Shown in pieces: positions 5,091-12,049 of a stretch of DNA of 12,324 bases. The translations under genes were made by a program, and so were the position numbers. The notes under the pieces are model-generated. The model had not been told where the DNA came from. It made no database searches and saw nothing but the letters and a program-made list of their open reading frames with translations. The stretch covers positions 1-12,324 of the forward strand of contig JAFTHJ010000003.1 of assembly GCA_017457465.1 (NCBI GenBank), in the 5' to 3' direction. Source of the stretch: Clostridia bacterium (GTDB lineage: Bacteria; Bacillota; Clostridia; Oscillospirales; CAG-272). Within the stretch, counting starts at the first letter, position 1. Every line of letters begins with the position of its first letter.

Positions 5091-7375
5091 AGACTTTCCT
5101 TAAAAGTTCCCCTCGCATAATCTCTATCTATCTTCACATATTTAAGCCTTAACGAATTGAGTACGACGCAGACTGAAGAGAAGCTCATAGCGGCTGAAGC
5201 AATCATAGGGGAGATAGATACGCCGACAAAGGTCAAAGCGCCCGCGGCTATAGGAATACAGATAGAATTATAAACCAAAGCCCAGAAAAGGTTCTGCTTG
5301 ATACATCTCAAAGTAGCCTTTGAGAGTCTTATCGCTCTCACCGCATCCTTTATTGAATTTTTTGAAAGGACGACATCGGCGCAATCTATAGCCACCTCGG
5401 TACCCGCGCCTATCGCGATACCTATATCGGCTCTCGCGAGAGCGGGAGCGTCGTTTATACCGTCACCCGCCATAGCGCATCTGCCCTTTTCGGAATACTC
5501 CCTTATTATTCTCTCCTTGTCCTCGGGGAGCAATTTTGAATAGTACTCGTCCACACCGCAGCCCTCGGCTATAGCGGCAGCGGTAAGCTCGTTGTCACCC
5601 GTGAGCATAACAGTCGCAATTCCCGCGCTCTTAAGCTCTGATATCGCCTCTATGCTGTCCTCGCGAAGCGCGTCGGCTATACCTATAACACCCAATATCT
5701 TGCCGTCACGACCGACACAGACCGCTGTTTTTCCCTCGTTTTCAAGCCTTTCCATTGAAGCGAGTATAAATTCCCACTTATCGCACAAAAATCCCTTTGA
5801 GCGCAAAAATTCGGGCTTTCCGACGGCGCATACCCCGAGCTCGGTATCCACGGATATACCCATACCCGTCACCGACTCGTAATTTTTTCCCTCTGTCATC
5901 GGAATATTTTCAGCTTTAGCCCTCTCGCATACCGCTGCGGCGAGCGGGTGAATCGACATAGCCTCCGCGGCATAAGCCGAGCGAAGCAAATCGCCCTCAT
6001 CCCCCTCAACGGCTATAAGGTCAGTAACCCTCGGCTTTCCCTCTGTGAGCGTTCCCGTCTTGTCGGTCATAAAATATTTCACCGTACTCAAATTTTCAAG
6101 CGCCTCTGCGCTCTTTATCAGTATTCCACCCTCGGCTCCCTTTGCCGTTCCTACCATAACCGCCGTTGGCGTGGCAAGTCCGAGCGCACAGGGACAGGAG
6201 ATAACCAGAACACTTATAGAATATCTCAAAACATCTGTAATATCCGCACCTACAATTGCCCATATCACCGCTGTGATAACCGATATCAGAATGACGGCGG
6301 GAACGAATATCGCGCTTACCTTGTCGGCTATTCTCGATATTCTCGCCTTTGAGGCGGCGGCATCCTCAAGAAGTCCGATTATTCTTGAGAGAGAGGTGTC
6401 GGAGCCAACCTTTTCGGTTTTCACCAGAACATATCCAGCGCAAAGCGTACACACCGCGCTCACCTTATCTCCTATGGCTTTTTCCACGGGTATGCTCTCG
6501 CCGCTTAACGCCGATTCGTCAACCGAGCCGTGTCCCTCGATTATCTCACCGTCAACAGGTATCGTCTCTCCCTCTCTGACTATTACTGTATCACCGACAG
6601 AAATGTCGGAAAGAGATACCGTTATATTCTCACCGTTTCTCTGAACTGTTGCCGTATCAGGAAGCATTTCGGCGAGTTTTCCGACAGCCTCCGACGCCTT
6701 CGCTCTCGCTCTGCCCTCAAGTGTTTTTCCCAGAGATACAAGCGTGAGTATCATAGCCGCCGACTCAAAATAGAGGTCGTGAGCGTATTTATGCACAAGC
6801 TCCGAATCATTCTCCGCCATACCTATAAATATCATCACCGTGGCGAAAAATCCGTATATAAATGACGCCGACGAGCCTATAGCGATAAGCGAGTCCATAT
6901 TCGGTGAGAGCTTGAATAAAGCGGAAAATCCATTTCTGAAAAATTTGAAATTTATTATGATAACAGGAAGCGTCAGAACCATCTGCAAAGAGGCAAATAC
7001 CGCCGCGTTATCCGAGATAAACGACGGCAATGGGAGAGATATCATATGTCCCATCGAAACATACATAAGAAGCGCGGTGATAACAAGCGAATATATAAGC
7101 CTTTTTACACCCCTTTTATACTCTGCCTCACTGCTGTTTTTTCTCGATTCCGAGCTTACCTTCTCAAGTCCGTAACCCGCCGACTTGAGAGTTTTCTTCA
7201 AATTTGAGAACAGCTTTTCTTCATTTTCACCGTCGTCAACCGTTACCGTTATAGAATTTGTGAGCAGACTAACCGTCACATTCTCTTCTCCGCAAACCTT
7301 TTTTGCGGCTCTTTCGACATGAGCCACACAGGCGGCGCAGCTCATTCCCTTGACTCCGTATTTTAATTTCTTCAT
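5081..7375 (-). CDS. copA: Cu+-exporting P1B-type ATPase
   Basis: This 764-residue P1B-1 ATPase exports Cu+ across the membrane using ATP. One N-terminal heavy-metal domain has GMSCAAC (metal-binding Cys13 and Cys16). The actuator loop carries SGES (291-294, usual TGES). The membrane metal site CPC is at 394-396, the phosphorylation motif DKTGT at 438-442 (Asp438), and the HP motif is SIHPL (474-478). The nucleotide and hinge motifs are TGDN (592-595) and GDGINDAP (637-644). TM7 Tyr702-Asn703 and TM8 MSFSS (730-734) complete the Cu+ signature, which separates it from Zn/Cd pumps. An upstream in-frame ATG at 7411 lies inside a palindrome and has no good ribosome site; the ATG at 7375 is preceded by AAAGGGTG and leads straight into the metal-binding domain, so it is chosen. 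No chaperone (copZ) or csoR gene adjoins it. It is convergent with the MgtC pair and divergent from dnaA. Confidence 0.95.
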   Translation of the reverse strand: MKKLKYGVKGMSCAACVAHVERAAKKVCGEENVTVSLLTNSITVTVDDGENEEKLFSNLKKTLKSAGYGLEKVSSESRKNSSEAEYKRGVKRLIYSLVITALLMYVSMGHMISLPLPSFISDNAAVFASLQMVLTLPVIIINFKFFRNGFSALFKLSPNMDSLIAIGSSASFIYGFFATVMIFIGMAENDSELVHKYAHDLYFESAAMILTLVSLGKTLEGRARAKASEAVGKLAEMLPDTATVQRNGENITVSLSDISVGDTVIVREGETIPVDGEIIEGHGSVDESALSGESIPVEKAIGDKVSAVCTLCAGYVLVKTEKVGSDTSLSRIIGLLEDAAASKARISRIADKVSAIFVPAVILISVITAVIWAIVGADITDVLRYSISVLVISCPCALGLATPTAVMVGTAKGAEGGILIKSAEALENLSTVKYFMTDKTGTLTEGKPRVTDLIAVEGDEGDLLRSAYAAEAMSIHPLAAAVCERAKAENIPMTEGKNYESVTGMGISVDTELGVCAVGKPEFLRSKGFLCDKWEFILASMERLENEGKTAVCVGRDGKILGVIGIADALREDSIEAISELKSAGIATVMLTGDNELTAAAIAEGCGVDEYYSKLLPEDKERIIREYSEKGRCAMAGDGINDAPALARADIGIAIGAGTEVAIDCADVVLSKNSIKDAVRAIRLSKATLRCIKQNLFWALVYNSICIPIAAGALTFVGVSISPMIASAAMSFSSVCVVLNSLRLKYVKIDRDYARGTFKESLKG

Positions 7376-7403
7376 TTTTCGGCACACCCTTTCGTATATA
7401 GAA

Positions 7404-7419
7404 GTTAGCATTTGCTAAC
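7404..7419. promoter_or_regulatory. 7-bp perfect palindrome in the copA leader: candidate operator
   Basis: GTTAGCA (7404-7410) and TGCTAAC (7413-7419) are exact reverse complements with a 2-bp centre. The site lies about 30 bp downstream of the expected copA start of transcription and about 29 bp before the chosen ATG, a position suited to a roadblock repressor. It is not the GC-rich CsoR site nor the TACAnnTGTA CopY box. The TTAG/CTAA half-sites weakly recall DtxR/IdeR boxes, but the spacing differs, so the regulator is unknown. Confidence 0.55.
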
Positions 7420-7450
7420 CTACAAATAAACCACATTTTCAAGACACTTA

Positions 7451-7480
7451 ATTTTACCACATAAGCTCGGTTTCCGTCAA
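7451..7480 (-). promoter_or_regulatory. Sigma-A type promoter for copA
   Basis: Read on the minus strand, TTGACG (7480 to 7475) and TAAAAT (7456 to 7451) are separated by 18 bp. The expected start near 7444 gives a leader of about 70 nt that contains the palindrome at 7404-7419. Confidence 0.6.
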
Positions 7481-7522
7481 GAGAAAAAAGTGATTTATAT
7501 ATAATAAATTTGAAAAATTTTA

Positions 7523-7551
7523 TTGCATTATTTAATATTATATGATATAAT
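7523..7551 (+). promoter_or_regulatory. Sigma-A extended -10 promoter of dnaA
   Basis: TTGCAT (7523-7528) and TATAAT (7546-7551) lie 17 bp apart, with the extended -10 bases TG at 7543-7544. The region is very AT-rich. The expected start near 7558 gives a leader of about 55 nt. No exact copy of the TTTTCAACA motif found downstream of dnaA occurs here; TTTTCAAGA (7436-7444) is one mismatch away. Confidence 0.75.
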
Positions 7552-7613
7552 ATTATTATATATATTAAGTGGGAGTTTAAAACCTTCCAAAATCGAATGG
7601 AGGTCGTTTAAAA

Positions 7614-8996
7614 ATGTCATATCTGAACGACATAGCCGCTATATGGGAGATGGTAAAGAAGTCATTTGGCGAAGAAGACAATCTTTCACAGTCGGTTATA
7701 GATTTATGGTTTGGCGAACTCAAAATAATTTCTTTTGAAAACAACGAAATAGTCTTCTCCACGGATTCCGAATTCAAGCACAAGATAATAAACGAAAACT
7801 ACGCCTCGAAGATAAGAAAAAAATTCTCTAATATACTCGGATTTGAAATAGAGGTCAAGGTAGTATTCGACGGTATTCCCGCAGACAAGGAAAAGATAAA
7901 AGAGCAGTTTATGGGAAATATTCAAAAGGAACTTGCCGCCGAGGAAGCAGAGGAAAAGAAAAAGATTATAGATTCGCAGAACTATAATTTTGAGTATACC
8001 TTTGATAGCTTTATAGTCGGAAACTCAAATAAATTTGCTCACGCCGCCTGTGTTGCCGTGGCTGAACGCCCCGCTATGGACTATAATCCCCTTTTCATTT
8101 ACGGTCCAAGCGGTCTTGGTAAGACTCACCTGATGAGCGCCGTTGTAAACGAGATAAAGAAAAAGAAAAAGGACCTTCGCGTGGTCTATATAAAGGGAGA
8201 CGAGTTCACAAATCAGCTTATCGAAAGTCTCGCAAAGCAGGAGATGAACAAGTTCCGCGAAAGATACAGGAGCTGTGATATCCTGCTTATCGACGATATT
8301 CAGTTTATCGCGGGAAAGAACTCAACTCAAGAGGAGTTCTTCCACACCTTTAATGCCCTTTTTGAGGAGCATAAGCAGATAATTCTCTCGTCCGACCGTC
8401 CGCCCAAGGATATACAGACGCTTGAGGAAAGACTCAAAACAAGATTTGAGTGGGGACTTATCGCGGATATCCAGCCGCCTGACCTTGAGCTCCGAGTCGC
8501 GATAATCAAAAAGAAGGCGGAGCAGATTCAGGTCGAGCTCTCCGATGACGTGCTGAATTTTCTTGCGGAGAATCTTCGCTCGAATATCAGACAGATAGAG
8601 GGAGCGGTCAAAAAATTGAGCGCCTTGAGCTTTCTCACGGGAAAGAAGATAACTATGGAAACCGCAAAGGGCTGTCTCTCCGAGCTTCTTGGCGGAGCGG
8701 AGCCTGTGAATGTGACGGTAGACAAGATATTCACAGCGGTATTCAAAAAATACGGCATCAAAAAGGACGATATTATCGGACAGAAGCGAAATAAGGAGAT
8801 AGCCGCGGCAAGACACATTTCGATTTATCTCATAAGAGCTATTACAGAAATGTCATTCCCAAATATCGGAAAGATATTCAACCGAGACTACTCAACTATA
8901 ATCGCAAGTCACGACAAGATTGAGAAAAAGGTTTTTGCCGACCCTGTTTTCAATATTGAGATAACAGAGCTGACAAAGGAGATAACCGGACAGTAA
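7614..8996 (+). CDS. dnaA: Chromosomal replication initiator protein DnaA
   Basis: This 460-residue protein binds boxes at oriC and opens the duplex in the ATP form. Domain I is about 1-85, followed by a charged linker of about 86-120. Domain III (AAA+) has Walker A GPSGLGKT (164-171), Walker B LLIDDIQF (224-231), sensor 1 LSSDRPP (258-264), the box VII arginine finger Arg277 (LKTRFEWGL) and sensor 2 Arg326 (NIRQIEGAV). Domain IV begins near 365. Its recognition region is unusual: the common FGGRDHTTV is FNRDYSTII here (422-430), one residue shorter, with Tyr426 and Ser427 at the positions of E. coli His434 and Thr435. The Arg399 equivalent (Arg392) is kept. GGAGG (7599-7603) lies 10 nt before the ATG at 7614. 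The length is normal, and the gene starts the dnaA-dnaN-recF-remB-gyrB cluster. Confidence 0.98.
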   Translation: MSYLNDIAAIWEMVKKSFGEEDNLSQSVIDLWFGELKIISFENNEIVFSTDSEFKHKIINENYASKIRKKFSNILGFEIEVKVVFDGIPADKEKIKEQFMGNIQKELAAEEAEEKKKIIDSQNYNFEYTFDSFIVGNSNKFAHAACVAVAERPAMDYNPLFIYGPSGLGKTHLMSAVVNEIKKKKKDLRVVYIKGDEFTNQLIESLAKQEMNKFRERYRSCDILLIDDIQFIAGKNSTQEEFFHTFNALFEEHKQIILSSDRPPKDIQTLEERLKTRFEWGLIADIQPPDLELRVAIIKKKAEQIQVELSDDVLNFLAENLRSNIRQIEGAVKKLSALSFLTGKKITMETAKGCLSELLGGAEPVNVTVDKIFTAVFKKYGIKKDDIIGQKRNKEIAAARHISIYLIRAITEMSFPNIGKIFNRDYSTIIASHDKIEKKVFADPVFNIEITELTKEITGQ

Positions 8997-9032
8997 GATA
9001 TAATCAACAGCTTTTACGCTCACTTTCAAGCC

Positions 9033-9270
9033 TGTTGAAAAACCTGTTTAAAACAGGTCAGACAAAAAAGGTCATCAAAGCTTCTTTATAGGCTTTTGCG
9101 ATGTTGAAAGTTTTAAAAGCATATGTTGAAAACACTTTTTCCGACACTTTTTCAGATTTTTCAACAAAAAAGAATCCAAGATTCATATGTTGAAAAAAAT
9201 GTTAAAAACTTTTTTGCTGAAAAATAGCTCAAAAAGATAATTTTTTTGAGACAAGGACAGCTTTTCAACA
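9033..9270. repeat. Cluster of variant DnaA boxes (TGTTGAAAA / TTTTCAACA)
   Basis: Exact TGTTGAAAA occurs on the plus strand at 9033-9041, 9124-9132 and 9188-9196, and on the minus strand at 9158-9166 and 9262-9270. One-mismatch copies are TGTTTAAAA (9045-9053), TGTTGAAAG (9102-9110), TGTTAAAAA (9200-9208) and TGCTGAAAA (9215-9223). Two copies share the longer CATATGTTGAAAA (9120-9132 and 9184-9196). The 9-mer differs from canonical TTATCCACA at two positions. The position beside dnaA makes DnaA the likely ligand (inference). Confidence 0.75.
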
Positions 9271-9380
9271 TTTCGCAAAGGTTTTTATACAGACTTTCAC
9301 CACTGCTTATTTCAAAAAAATCAACCGATTTTGTGAGCAATAGCAAGGCTTGTACGACTTTTAAACAGTTTCGACATCCC

Positions 9381-9398
9381 TTACTACTGCTTCTACTG
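9381..9398. other. DnaA-trio-like trinucleotide run
   Basis: The top strand reads TTA CTA CTG CTT CTA CTG, so the lower strand read 3' to 5' is AAT GAT GAC GAA GAT GAC. This closely resembles the GAT/AAT/GAA repeats of the B. subtilis DnaA-trio, to which DnaA extends on single-stranded DNA. It follows a box-like 9-mer (9359-9367) and a GC-richer spacer and precedes the AT-rich stretch, the expected arrangement. Confidence 0.7.
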
Positions 9399-9431
9399 TA
9401 TTACTTATTATTTATTTATTTATTTTTATTT
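9399..9431. other. AT-rich duplex unwinding segment
   Basis: The segment is nearly pure A/T on the top strand, built of TTAT/TTTA repeats, directly after the DnaA-trio-like run and about 40 bp before the dnaN start. It is the best candidate for the initial melting site of oriC. Confidence 0.65.
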
Positions 9432-9471
9432 GCCTGTGGCAAAATTCAAAAAACGAAAAAGGAGAATTAAG

Positions 9472-10626
9472 ATGAAAATTATATTCAACAAATCAACCGT
9501 AACCTCGGCAGTAGCGCCCCTGATGTGCGCAGTATCGGGAAAGTCCGTGCTTTCTACCATAGAGGGAATACTCATAGAGGCTAAAATGCCCGACACCTGT
9601 ATCCTCACGACATATGACCTCGAAAAGGGTGTCAGAACAACTATAGAGGCAAAGGTTATAGAAGAGGGAAAATTCATTATTAACGCGCAGAAGTTCAACC
9701 AGACAATAAAGGTTATGAGCGGAGAAGAAATAACCCTTACGGTTGACGATAAGATGTCTGCTTGTATCAGCTGCGGAAAATCCTCTCACAAGATGAGCGC
9801 ACTTGCGGGTGACGACTTCCCCGCTCTCCCCGAGCTTACGAGCGACAGAAGCTTTGTCACAAATCAGGCGGTTCTCAAGAAGATGCTTTCGCAGGTGTCC
9901 TTCGCTATGGCTGTAAACGACCAGAGAATGGTTCTCAACGGCTGCTTCCTCAAGATAGAGGATGATTCGGTTATGGCGGTTGCCTGTGACGGATTCAAGA
10001 GCGCAAAGTGCAAGAAGGTAACAGAACTTGCGAATAAGAATACAAACGGAAACGAGCATCTCGATTATTCCTTTATAGTTCCAGTTAAGACCGTAAACGA
10101 GCTTAATAAGCTGATATCCGACGATGAGGAAGCGCTCACGCAGATATTTGTTACAAGAAAGCATATCGTATTCTTTATAGGTGAGCTTACATTCTTCTCC
10201 CGCCTTATAGACGGAAACTATATTGACTACGAGAGAATAATGATAAGAAATCATAAGATAACGGTTACTGTCGATAAGCAGTCGCTTATCTCGGCGCTTG
10301 AGAGAGCCGCGCTTGTTACCGAGGAGAGAATCGAGAGAAGCGTCAGGTCTCACGTCAGACTTGAGGTAGTTGAGGGACTTCTCAAGATATCGGCAACCTC
10401 GGCATCAGGCAGCACCTATGACGAGATAGCTGTTGAGCATGACGGTCCCGACCTCGTTATCGCGTTCAATAACAGATTCCTTATAGACAGTATCAGAGCC
10501 TGTGACGCGGATACGATAAAAATATCTATGTCCTCCTCTCTCACATCTATAAACATAGAACCCGCAGAGGCTGAAGACGGCAAGGAAGAGATATTTATGA
10601 TACTTCCCGTAAGAATGAAGGACTGA
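9472..10626 (+). CDS. dnaN: DNA polymerase III beta subunit (sliding clamp)
   Basis: This 384-residue protein is the ring clamp that tethers the replicative polymerase to DNA and binds partner proteins through its hydrophobic cleft. The start MKIIFNKSTV is typical of low-GC Gram-positive clamps. The conserved central stretch FFSRLIDGNYIDYERI (241-256) and the C-terminal ILPVRMKD (cleft-forming MPVR-type motif) are present. The length is normal for the family and three clamp domains fit. The frame is open upstream to an ATG at 9430, but that would add 14 basic residues from the AT-rich origin. AGGAG (9460-9464) sits 7 nt before the ATG at 9472, which is therefore chosen. The gene probably shares transcripts with recF, whose start is 26 bp downstream. 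Confidence 0.97.
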   Translation: MKIIFNKSTVTSAVAPLMCAVSGKSVLSTIEGILIEAKMPDTCILTTYDLEKGVRTTIEAKVIEEGKFIINAQKFNQTIKVMSGEEITLTVDDKMSACISCGKSSHKMSALAGDDFPALPELTSDRSFVTNQAVLKKMLSQVSFAMAVNDQRMVLNGCFLKIEDDSVMAVACDGFKSAKCKKVTELANKNTNGNEHLDYSFIVPVKTVNELNKLISDDEEALTQIFVTRKHIVFFIGELTFFSRLIDGNYIDYERIMIRNHKITVTVDKQSLISALERAALVTEERIERSVRSHVRLEVVEGLLKISATSASGSTYDEIAVEHDGPDLVIAFNNRFLIDSIRACDADTIKISMSSSLTSINIEPAEAEDGKEEIFMILPVRMKD

Positions 10627-10652
10627 ATCGGCTGATTTAGCTTCGTATAGAA

Positions 10653-11753
10653 ATGTACTGTAAAAATATAAAGGTTCGTAATTTCCGCAATATAACAGAG
10701 GCGGATGTAAGCTTTGAGCGAGGTGTGAATATTCTCGTGGGTGAGAATGCCCAAGGGAAAACAAATCTTCTTGAGGCAATATTTTACGCTTCTGTGGGAA
10801 AGAGCTTCAGAGCCGCTCATGCCGCGGAGATAATAAGATTCGGCGAGAGTATGGCGGAGATAGATATTGATTTCAACGACGGTGTCAGAGACCAGAATAT
10901 CAATATGAAAATATTCAGGGACAGACAGAGAAAGGTCGAAAAAAATCACGTCAGAATTGATAAAATGTCGGATATCGTGGGAAGCTTCAGGGCAGTTCTT
11001 TTCTGCCCCGAGCACCTCTCGCTCATAAAAGACGGTCCCGCGATGCGAAGAAATTATCTCGATATCGCGATAAGCCGTATATATCCGCTTTATATGAAGG
11101 CGCTTCAGAGATACAATTATGTCCTCAAGCAGAGAAATATACTTATTAAAAACGCGGTTTTTGACAGAAAATCCTTTGATTCCACAGTCGAGCTATGGTC
11201 TTTGCAGCTCGCCAAGGAAGCGGCGGTTATATCAAAATACAGAGCGGAGTTCGTGAAGAGAGTCGACGGCTGCGCCCGTGAATGCTTCTCGGATATGACG
11301 GGTGAGCGTGAAAAGGTTGAGATATCATATATCGGCTCGGCTCACGGTGAACAGGACGAGTATCTCGACACAGCAATGACAGAGGATAAGTATTTTAATC
11401 TTCTTACCTCGGCATACGACCGTGAGATATCCGCGGGGGCTACGCTCTGGGGAATTCACAAGGACGATATGGAGATAAAGCTGAACTCAAAACAGGCAAG
11501 GCTTTATGCCTCTCAAGGTCAGCAGCGCTCACTTGCTCTGGCACTTAAGATTGCGGAGGGAGATATTTGCTGTGAGGAGTTCGGGGATTATCCCTCGCTG
11601 CTCCTTGATGACGTTCTCTCCGAGCTTGATGCCTCAAGGCGTGAATATCTTATAAAAAAGATAGACTCAAAGCAGGTCATTATGACAAGCTGTGAGGAGA
11701 TAATTGATGACGGAGCTAAAAAAATAAAGGTCGAGAACGGAGTTTATTTTTAA
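10653..11753 (+). CDS. recF: DNA replication/repair protein RecF
   Basis: This 366-residue SMC-like ATPase helps load RecA at single-strand gaps and stalled forks together with RecO and RecR. It begins MYCKNIKVRNFRNI, a typical RecF N-terminus, with Walker A GENAQGKT (30-37), the ABC signature SQGQQRSLALAL (267-278) and Walker B SLLLDDVLSELD (295-306). The length is normal and all motifs are intact. The start is fixed by homology, but the 26 bp after the dnaN stop contain no convincing Shine-Dalgarno sequence, so translation may rely on coupling to dnaN or be weak. The yaaA gene for an S4-domain protein, often present between dnaN and recF, is missing. remB follows after a single base. Confidence 0.97.
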   Translation: MYCKNIKVRNFRNITEADVSFERGVNILVGENAQGKTNLLEAIFYASVGKSFRAAHAAEIIRFGESMAEIDIDFNDGVRDQNINMKIFRDRQRKVEKNHVRIDKMSDIVGSFRAVLFCPEHLSLIKDGPAMRRNYLDIAISRIYPLYMKALQRYNYVLKQRNILIKNAVFDRKSFDSTVELWSLQLAKEAAVISKYRAEFVKRVDGCARECFSDMTGEREKVEISYIGSAHGEQDEYLDTAMTEDKYFNLLTSAYDREISAGATLWGIHKDDMEIKLNSKQARLYASQGQQRSLALALKIAEGDICCEEFGDYPSLLLDDVLSELDASRREYLIKKIDSKQVIMTSCEEIIDDGAKKIKVENGVYF

Positions 11754-11754
11754 A

Positions 11755-12000
11755 ATGTTTCTTCACGTCGGAAATAACAAAAATATAAGAGAGCGTGACA
11801 TTATCGGAATATTCGATATGGACAACGCCACAGTCTCGACGGTGACGAGAAAATTTCTCACCGAGGCACAGAAGAAAAACACTGTCGAGAGCGCAAATAA
11901 CGAAATTCCGAAGTCGTTCGTGATATACCGCGAGGGAGAGAAGATAAATATATGCTTCTCACAGCTCTCAAGCACGGCGCTTTACGGAAGACTTTCATAA
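11755..12000 (+). CDS. remB: RemB/YaaB-like protein (DUF370 family)
   Basis: This 81-residue protein matches the small protein encoded between recF and gyrB in many Firmicutes. The diagnostic start is MFLHVGNNKNIRERDIIGIFDMDN, followed by STVTRKFL and IPKSFVIY, with SQLSSTALYGR near the end. In Bacillus subtilis YaaB (RemB) takes part in control of biofilm matrix genes; it is related to RemA, a ring-forming DNA-binding regulator. A role in this organism is inferred only. The ATG lies one base after the recF stop, so translation is probably coupled; ACGGAG (11737-11742) is a distant, weak ribosome site inside recF. Confidence 0.9.
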   Translation: MFLHVGNNKNIRERDIIGIFDMDNATVSTVTRKFLTEAQKKNTVESANNEIPKSFVIYREGEKINICFSQLSSTALYGRLS

Positions 12001-12049
12001 AAAATTAAGACAAACATAAACATAAACACAAAAAGGAAAGGTCACGAAA

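Larger units (their letters stand above)
8997..9471. other. Probable chromosomal replication origin (oriC)
   Basis: The 475-bp gene-free gap between dnaA and dnaN is AT-rich and holds, in order, a cluster of repeated 9-mers (TGTTGAAAA and its complement), a proximal box-like TTTTAAACA (9359-9367), a short GC-richer spacer (TTCGACATCCC), a DnaA-trio-like run and a strongly AT-rich stretch before dnaN. This is the order known from the Bacillus subtilis unwinding region. A palindrome CCTGTTT-A-AAACAGG (9043-9057) also lies here. No gene or terminator was found inside. The origin call rests on context and motifs only. Confidence 0.85.

Noticed and set aside
6045..6644. 199-codon plus-strand frame within copA
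   Set aside because: Shadow of the ATPase gene; Ser/Thr/Pro-rich translation typical of reading such a gene backwards.
7453..7461. TTTACCACA upstream of dnaA as a canonical DnaA box
   Set aside because: Two mismatches to TTATCCACA, single copy, and it overlaps the copA -10 region; no box cluster around it.
8322..8816. 164-codon minus-strand frame within dnaA
   Set aside because: Antisense to the AAA+ and DNA-binding domains of dnaA; no independent signal.
9043..9057. CCTGTTTAAAACAGG as a dnaA terminator or LexA box
   Set aside because: No T-run follows, and it fits neither the Firmicutes LexA consensus nor a stable hairpin (1-nt loop); better read as part of the box cluster.
9246..9470. 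74-codon plus-strand frame in the dnaA-dnaN gap
   Set aside because: It spans the AT-rich origin elements, has a low-complexity Leu/Tyr/Phe tail and lacks a ribosome site.
9493..10353. 286-codon minus-strand frame within dnaN
   Set aside because: Long, but wholly antisense to a well-conserved clamp gene and without any recognisable motif.
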